From positions 1 through 6,562 of the forward strand of contig JAZDJJ010000162.1 of NCBI GenBank assembly GCA_043804035.1: a stretch of 6,562 bases of DNA. The letters are read 5' to 3'. A program made the position numbers and the translations under genes. The DNA comes from JAZDJJ01 sp043804035. Lineage in GTDB: Bacteria > Bacteroidota > Bacteroidia > Palsa-948. The notes below the pieces were generated by a model. The model had not been told where the DNA came from. It made no database searches and was given only the letters and a program-made list of their open reading frames with translations. Position 1 is the first letter of the stretch. Each line of letters opens with the position of its first letter. Below, piece by piece: positions 1-3,716 of this stretch.

Positions 1-184
1 TTACGCAAACCTGTCTGCCGTGTTCTGCCTGTGCGTCCGCACGCAGACAAGTCGGCACAGGCAGATCCGTATCGTCATTGCGACTGCGAGGCACGAAGCA
101 GGAAGCAATCTTCATTTCTACATGAAAAAATAGATTGCTTCGATCATTCCTCCTACGCAATGACATCAGTGCGTAAGTCCTATA
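1..184. repeat. MITE-like palindromic dispersed repeat, left end cut by window edge
   Basis: This non-coding segment is built of nested inverted repeats. The outer ends are ttacgca at 1-7 and tgcgtaa at 170-176. Next inward are gtcattgcg at 74-82 against cgcaatgac at 156-164, then gaagcaatct at 102-111 against agattgcttc at 132-141. A separate hairpin lies at 24-65. The right terminus tgcgtaagtcctata (170-184) reappears inverted at 6508-6522, which defines a terminus reading tataggacttacgca; the left copy is presumably missing its first bases because the window starts inside it. Repeats containing GTCATTGCG...GAAGCAATC arms are familiar as dispersed palindromes in many bacterial genomes (general knowledge, not checked here). 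No transposase is present, so any mobility would depend on an enzyme encoded elsewhere. An alternative is a REP/BIME-like structural repeat. It is more GC-rich than the AT-rich DNA that follows it. Confidence 0.7.
24..65. repeat. Hairpin inside the left repeat element
   Basis: Perfect 11-bp arms, tctgcctgtgc at 24-34 and gcacaggcaga at 55-65, enclose a loop that itself holds a small tgcgt/acgca stem around 32-45. It could fold in either strand or transcript. It sits between the outer terminus and the central palindrome of the larger repeat, so it is probably one module of that composite element. It is not a convincing intrinsic terminator, because no T-tract follows. Confidence 0.6.
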
Positions 185-194
185 TCATTATTTA

Positions 195-225
195 TTGTTT
201 ATTTTTAGACAAACAAATAACTTTT
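195..225 (+). promoter_or_regulatory. Possible Bacteroidota-type promoter for the lipoprotein gene
   Basis: A TTG at 195-197 is followed after 20 bases by taactttt at 218-225. That spacing fits the -33 TTG / -7 TAnnTTTG arrangement of Bacteroidota primary-sigma promoters, with the last position of the -7 box not matching. It lies about 50 bases upstream of the ATG at 278 and just outside the repeat element. The region is very AT-rich, so a chance match is quite possible. Confidence 0.25.
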
Positions 226-277
226 CGGAAAATAAAAAACAAATGTATTAAAAATTCAGAGTGCTCAATATTTTTTT

Positions 278-931
278 ATGCTTTTTCTGTTTCGTCTATA
301 TTTTTTTTGTTTCCTTTTTTCTATTTTTCTTTCATGCAAGAATAGCAGCAATCTGTCCATTGCAGACAATCCCCAGAAAACAAAATATAAAGAAACATTC
401 TTTGGTAAAAAAGAAAAACGCATAGGCAGTAAGCAGAAAGACGAATTTAAAGTAGCAGAAAAAAAGAAAAACAGTAAACTTGATAATTCATTTTCTTCAA
501 AAACAGAAACCAAGGATTATGGCAGAAAAGCAAATGGAAAAAGGTTAAATTTTTTTCGCAGACAAAACTCAAAAGACAGTAAACTTGAAAACGAATTTAC
601 GGCTAACATAGGAACAGCCGACTATGGAGAAAAAGCTTTTGGCAAACCTTCTAAAAAATCAAATGATAAAAAAGAAGATAAGACACTAAAAGAAAATGAT
701 GCTTTTACTTCTTCTGTTACCATGGACAGTAACTCCCCAAATGCCAGGATGAAAGGAAAAAAAACAAAAGTAAAAAAGAAAAGAAAACTTTTTCATTTCA
801 GATCAAAAGAGGAAAGACAAAGAGATAAAATTGATAACAATCCATTTAATAATGATCCACGGATAGAAAGTAAAGAGCGAAAACAAAAAATTAAAAAAAA
901 AGAATACGGACTGGGAATACCACGACATTAA
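278..931 (+). CDS. Lysine-rich repeat-containing predicted lipoprotein, unknown function
   Basis: A 217-residue protein that I do not recognise as a named family. Residues 1-19 are strongly hydrophobic and lead into FLSC, a good lipobox with Cys20 as the predicted lipidated residue, so the mature protein should be membrane-anchored, facing the periplasm or cell surface. The mature part is extremely basic: about 44 of 198 residues are lysine, there is almost no hydrophobic core, and it is probably disordered. An internal repeat is visible. Residues 66-88 (SKLDNSF...DYGRKANGK) and 101-123 (SKLENEF...DYGEKAFGK) match at 13 of 23 positions, and more degenerate copies start near 137 and 183, giving a period of about 35-46 residues. 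The ATG at 278 is chosen because it opens directly into the signal sequence; no clear Shine-Dalgarno precedes it. The gene follows the repeat element and stands alone. A polycation of this kind might bind cell-wall or envelope polyanions or nucleic acid, but that is speculation. Long T and A tracts make the frame vulnerable to slippage. Confidence 0.7.
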   Translation: MLFLFRLYFFCFLFSIFLSCKNSSNLSIADNPQKTKYKETFFGKKEKRIGSKQKDEFKVAEKKKNSKLDNSFSSKTETKDYGRKANGKRLNFFRRQNSKDSKLENEFTANIGTADYGEKAFGKPSKKSNDKKEDKTLKENDAFTSSVTMDSNSPNARMKGKKTKVKKKRKLFHFRSKEERQRDKIDNNPFNNDPRIESKERKQKIKKKEYGLGIPRH

Positions 932-1014
932 AATTTTATCAGAAATTTTTCCTAAAACTTTTTCGTGCAAAACTTTTTACTACTTTTAATATTTGAATTT
1001 AGGAAACAAAAAAA

Positions 1015-2301
1015 ATGACTGACAAAAAAAATAAAAGATTTAGTTTTTCTGCTTGCCCTGTTTTTATCTTATTGATAATATCAATAAATATATCAGCGCA
1101 AACAGGACGATTAGTTCTTAACAACAATCCTTACGTTGTGTTTGAACCTGCATCTACGTGCTACCTTGTTATTAATAACAGCAATGCCAATGCGATAAGA
1201 TGTATGCCTTCTGATAACTGTTATGAAGATGGTAGAATAGTTTCCAATTCAGAAACCAACAAAGTTAAATGGGCTGCACAAACTACCATAGACAATTATA
1301 TTATACCTTTTTATTATTCTACCGCAATGATTCCTTTTCGGTTTAATAAAACTACTAACGGCACAGAAACAGGTGGTGGCACAGGGTGTTTTACCGCAAG
1401 CACATGGTATTCACTTGATAATGCTGTTTGGCCCACAGGTACTTTGCTTTGCGGAATTGCCACAGAAGACGATGTTGTAGATCGTTTTTATGTGATTGAT
1501 GTTCTCGGTTATTCGGCTAATCCTACTGCTACTATGCATTTTTACTATCGGCAAATTCCTGAATTAGATGGAAGTAATCCTGAAGCCGATTTGCAAGCAC
1601 AACGATGGAACTCTGCACTTCCCGGTGTGTGTAAATGGGAATTTCCTGTTGGCGTGGATGTGCCAACCAGCGATTATGTTGAAGTAACCACATCTGATTT
1701 TTCGCCCTGGGCTTTTACTAATGAAATTGCTCCTTTACCCATAGAACTATTATCGTTTAATGGGAAATGTGAAAACAATATAAATCATCTTGCTTGGGTA
1801 ACTGCTTCTGAAATGAACAATTCGTTTTTCACTATTGAGAGAAGCATAGACGGACAAACTTTTGAAGTCATTGGAACAAAGCAAGGTGCAGGAAATTCTT
1901 CTGCTATTCTCAACTATGAGTTTATTGACCTCTCCCCCTTTTCAAATAGAGATGGGAGTGAGGTGAGGTATTACCGTTTGAAACAAACTGATTTTGACGG
2001 AAATTATTCTTATTCCAAAATGATTGCCGTTCAGAATTGCGACATACAAGTAATAACTCAAATAGAATCTATTTATAATAATGGTAACGGCTCAATTGCA
2101 GTAGTTATCAGTTCGGAAAAAGGAAAAAAATACAATCTCGCATTCTATGATGCCATCGGAAAAAAAGTTATTAACGAAAACCTTTTTGTGAAGAAAGGAA
2201 AGAATACATATTTATTAAATTCTCAATTGCAAACAGGCGTTTACTTAGTAAGAATGTATGCTGAAACAAAAAATTTTATTAGCAAATTATTTCTAAAATA
2301 G
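1015..2301 (+). CDS. Secreted protein with T9SS type A C-terminal sorting domain
   Basis: A 428-residue protein. Residues 1-28 form a Sec signal peptide (KKNKR, hydrophobic core, likely cut after ISA28). Residues about 30-235 are a beta-rich, Cys-containing region (Cys49, 63, 69, 125, 146, 206). Its pattern DRFYVIDVLGYSANPTATMHFYYR followed by LQAQRWN and FSPWAF is broken here as DRFYVIDVLGYS plus TMHFYYR; I recall it as a recurring module of Bacteroidota surface proteins. Residues 240-341 (PLPIELLSFNG, ITERS-like FTIERSIDGQ, YYRLKQTDFDGNYSYS) are the Ig/fibronectin-like module that usually precedes the sorting tail. Residues about 350-428 are the T9SS tail, ending LQTGVYLVRMY...ISKLFLK. T9SS would carry the protein over the outer membrane, then remove or anchor the tail. 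No catalytic domain is visible, so it is probably structural, adhesive or ligand-binding. An AGGA at 1001-1004, ten bases before the ATG, may help initiation. An in-frame palindromic insertion lies at residues about 306-318. Confidence 0.88.
   Translation: MTDKKNKRFSFSACPVFILLIISINISAQTGRLVLNNNPYVVFEPASTCYLVINNSNANAIRCMPSDNCYEDGRIVSNSETNKVKWAAQTTIDNYIIPFYYSTAMIPFRFNKTTNGTETGGGTGCFTASTWYSLDNAVWPTGTLLCGIATEDDVVDRFYVIDVLGYSANPTATMHFYYRQIPELDGSNPEADLQAQRWNSALPGVCKWEFPVGVDVPTSDYVEVTTSDFSPWAFTNEIAPLPIELLSFNGKCENNINHLAWVTASEMNNSFFTIERSIDGQTFEVIGTKQGAGNSSAILNYEFIDLSPFSNRDGSEVRYYRLKQTDFDGNYSYSKMIAVQNCDIQVITQIESIYNNGNGSIAVVISSEKGKKYNLAFYDAIGKKVINENLFVKKGKNTYLLNSQLQTGVYLVRMYAETKNFISKLFLK
1928..1969. repeat. 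Short imperfect palindrome inserted in frame in the T9SS cargo gene
   Basis: acctctccc at 1928-1936 faces gggagtgaggt at 1954-1964 as an imperfect inverted repeat (acctc against gaggt, tccc against ggga), followed by a second gaggt at 1965-1969. It resembles the small CCTC(A)CCCC...GGGGTGAGG palindromes seen scattered in Bacteroidota genomes (recollection). It encodes about LSPFSNRDGSEVR, at a point where related modules usually run from YEFID directly through a short turn into YYRLKQ. Confidence 0.45.
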
Positions 2302-2309
2302 ATTACTTT

Positions 2310-2319
2310 TATCTTTACA
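2310..2319 (+). promoter_or_regulatory. Candidate -7 promoter element for the DUF6978/DUF1828 pair
   Basis: tatctttaca at 2310-2319 matches the Bacteroidota -7 consensus TAnnTTTG except for the last base. It would start a transcript about 25 bases before the ATG at 2350. No convincing -33 TTG lies at the right distance. A second weak match, caactttg, is at 2336-2343. If real, it separates this pair transcriptionally from the upstream T9SS cargo gene, which ends at 2301. Confidence 0.3.
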
Positions 2320-2349
2320 AAAAAATTCAAAATTGCAACTTTGTAAAAT

Positions 2350-2844
2350 ATGGCATTTGAAAGTATAACAGATCAAAAAATAAAAGAACTGCTCACTTGT
2401 GGCAAACGGTTGACAAATCCGAATGCAAGAAGTAAAGTGAAAGATGGACACGAGCAGTATAATTATAAAGTAACCGCATTGGACAGAAGCGGGCACGAGT
2501 TTGAAATTTATAGACGACAAAATATGCGTGAAGGAATGGAAGACAGTTTTTCGTGTGGAATCAATTGGATTGCACCAAACGGTGAGAGTTTAACTTTGAA
2601 AAGATATAACGGACCAAATCACAATCATCCAAATCATTTAGAAAAAGTAAAAATTGATTACGGTTGCCATATACACATTGCGATAGAAAAATATATCAAA
2701 GCAAACAGAAAAGCAGAGGGATTTGCAGAGTTAACTGACCGATATAATACAATTGATGGTGCGTTGCATTGTCTCGTTACAGATTGCAACATTAGCGGAA
2801 TACAAACAAGTGCTGATACAATTACTCAGACAAAATTATTTTGA
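2350..2844 (+). CDS. DUF6978-like small cytoplasmic protein, first gene of a coupled pair
   Basis: A 164-residue soluble protein with no signal peptide or membrane segment. Residues 33-60 form a likely beta-strand region (EQYNYKVTALDRSGHEFEIYRRQ). Residues 81-113 hold the most distinctive part: LKRYNGPNHNHPNH, then CHIHIAIEKY, giving a cluster of His91, His93, His96, Cys106, His107 and His109. The chain closes with LVTDCNISG at 142-150. The order 'R.. GP.H.NP..., HlHi..E.y, ...CNI' matches my recollection of the DUF6978 family, whose biochemical role is not known to me. The His/Cys cluster could bind metal or form an active site, but no known catalytic motif is recognisable. The stop codon (2842-2844) directly abuts the start of the next gene, which points to translational coupling and joint function. 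By analogy with compact bicistrons it could be one half of a toxin-antitoxin-like or defence module; this is inference. Confidence 0.75.
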   Translation: MAFESITDQKIKELLTCGKRLTNPNARSKVKDGHEQYNYKVTALDRSGHEFEIYRRQNMREGMEDSFSCGINWIAPNGESLTLKRYNGPNHNHPNHLEKVKIDYGCHIHIAIEKYIKANRKAEGFAELTDRYNTIDGALHCLVTDCNISGIQTSADTITQTKLF

Positions 2845-3627
2845 ATGATGAATGTTGATGTAAATAAATTACAAAGCACACTTTGCAAACTGATGTGTGC
2901 AGAGGTGCAAATCAAACCAAAGAATAGTAAACTTCTTTTGATTGAGACACCTTTTTATTTTTCCGATGGAGACCCGTATCAAATTTACATAAAAGAAATG
3001 CCCGGCGGAATTTTGCGTTTATCGGATATGGGACACACTATGATGCATTTAAGTTATGAAAATGACATTGACAAATTTCGTGAGGGGACGAGAGGAACTC
3101 TATTTAATCAAATTAAAGCAGAAACTTTTATTGAAGAAGACAGTGGAGAGTTTTTCATAGACACACTGATTGAAAATTTAGGATTTAATATTTTCAGATT
3201 AGGACAAGCACTCACAAAAATTAACGACCTTACTTTTCTTAATCGTGCAAGAGCAGAATCAACTTTCTACGAAGATTTGAAAGAGCAACTCACAAAAATT
3301 ATTTCGGAAGAAAAAATCAAGAAAGATTATTTCTATGAACAAATGGAAAATGCGAAGGACTATCCGATTGATTATCGCATTGAAGGAAAGCATGCTCCGT
3401 TATTCTTATTCGGAGTTCCCAACCGAGATAAAGCACGATTGACAACTATCATTATAGAAAGGTTGCTAAGAGCAAGTGCAAACTTTGACAGTTTACTTAT
3501 TTTTTCTGACCAAAGTTCAATTCCTCGTGGTGATTTAGCAAGATTGTCAAATGTGGGAGGAGAAATGATTGCCTCATTGGATGCAGAAGCAGATTTTCAA
3601 AGAAAACTTTTGCGTAAAGTCGCATAG
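2845..3627 (+). CDS. DUF1828/DUF1829 domain protein
   Basis: A 260-residue cytoplasmic protein. Residues about 18-125 look like DUF1828: LLIETPFYFSDGDPYQIYI, then GGILRLSDMGHTM, i.e. the characteristic 'sDGDpy.iyi ... lrLsDmG' pattern, followed by acidic and helical sequence ending in a helix with LGQALTKINDLTFL. A Glu/Lys-rich linker (about 140-170) leads to a DUF1829-like C-terminal half at 174-260, with PLFLFGVPNRDKARLTTIII, LLIFSD and a final helix. Both halves are named domains of unknown function that commonly occur together in proteins of about this length, so the gene appears complete. The start is either ATG at 2845 or the adjacent ATG at 2848; the first begins immediately after the upstream TGA with no gap, implying coupled translation with the DUF6978-like protein. 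I know such proteins mainly from mobile or phage-associated regions. An effector/inhibitor relationship with its partner is plausible but not shown by any motif. Confidence 0.82.
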   Translation: MMNVDVNKLQSTLCKLMCAEVQIKPKNSKLLLIETPFYFSDGDPYQIYIKEMPGGILRLSDMGHTMMHLSYENDIDKFREGTRGTLFNQIKAETFIEEDSGEFFIDTLIENLGFNIFRLGQALTKINDLTFLNRARAESTFYEDLKEQLTKIISEEKIKKDYFYEQMENAKDYPIDYRIEGKHAPLFLFGVPNRDKARLTTIIIERLLRASANFDSLLIFSDQSSIPRGDLARLSNVGGEMIASLDAEADFQRKLLRKVA

Positions 3628-3716
3628 ACAACTTTACAATAACGACTATTTAGTGTTTAACTGATTAACGAAAAAAAATAAATAAATTCATAACTAAAAT
3701 TAAAATCAAAAAAAAT

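Noticed and set aside
31..345. Open frame of 104 codons across the left repeat
   Set aside because: It starts inside the palindromic element, runs through AT-rich leader sequence and overlaps the signal peptide of the lipoprotein gene in another frame. The composition is not protein-like.
265..513. Minus-strand open frame opposite the lipoprotein gene
   Set aside because: It is the Phe/Leu-rich complement of a Lys-rich coding region and has no independent support.
932..1014. Possible terminator or promoter between the first two genes
   Set aside because: The gap is AT-rich with an 11-bp near-direct repeat (954-964 and 969-979) and weak TAnnTTTG-like matches at 981-988, but no stable GC stem with a T-run and no matching -33 element.
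2293..2520. Minus-strand open frame of 75 codons
   Set aside because: It lies antisense to the DUF6978-like gene and its promoter region, with no recognisable protein features.
3628..3716. Regulatory site upstream of the fibre gene
   Set aside because: Only A-rich sequence and a weak gtttaa...ttaac inverted match are present. No consensus promoter or hairpin could be supported.
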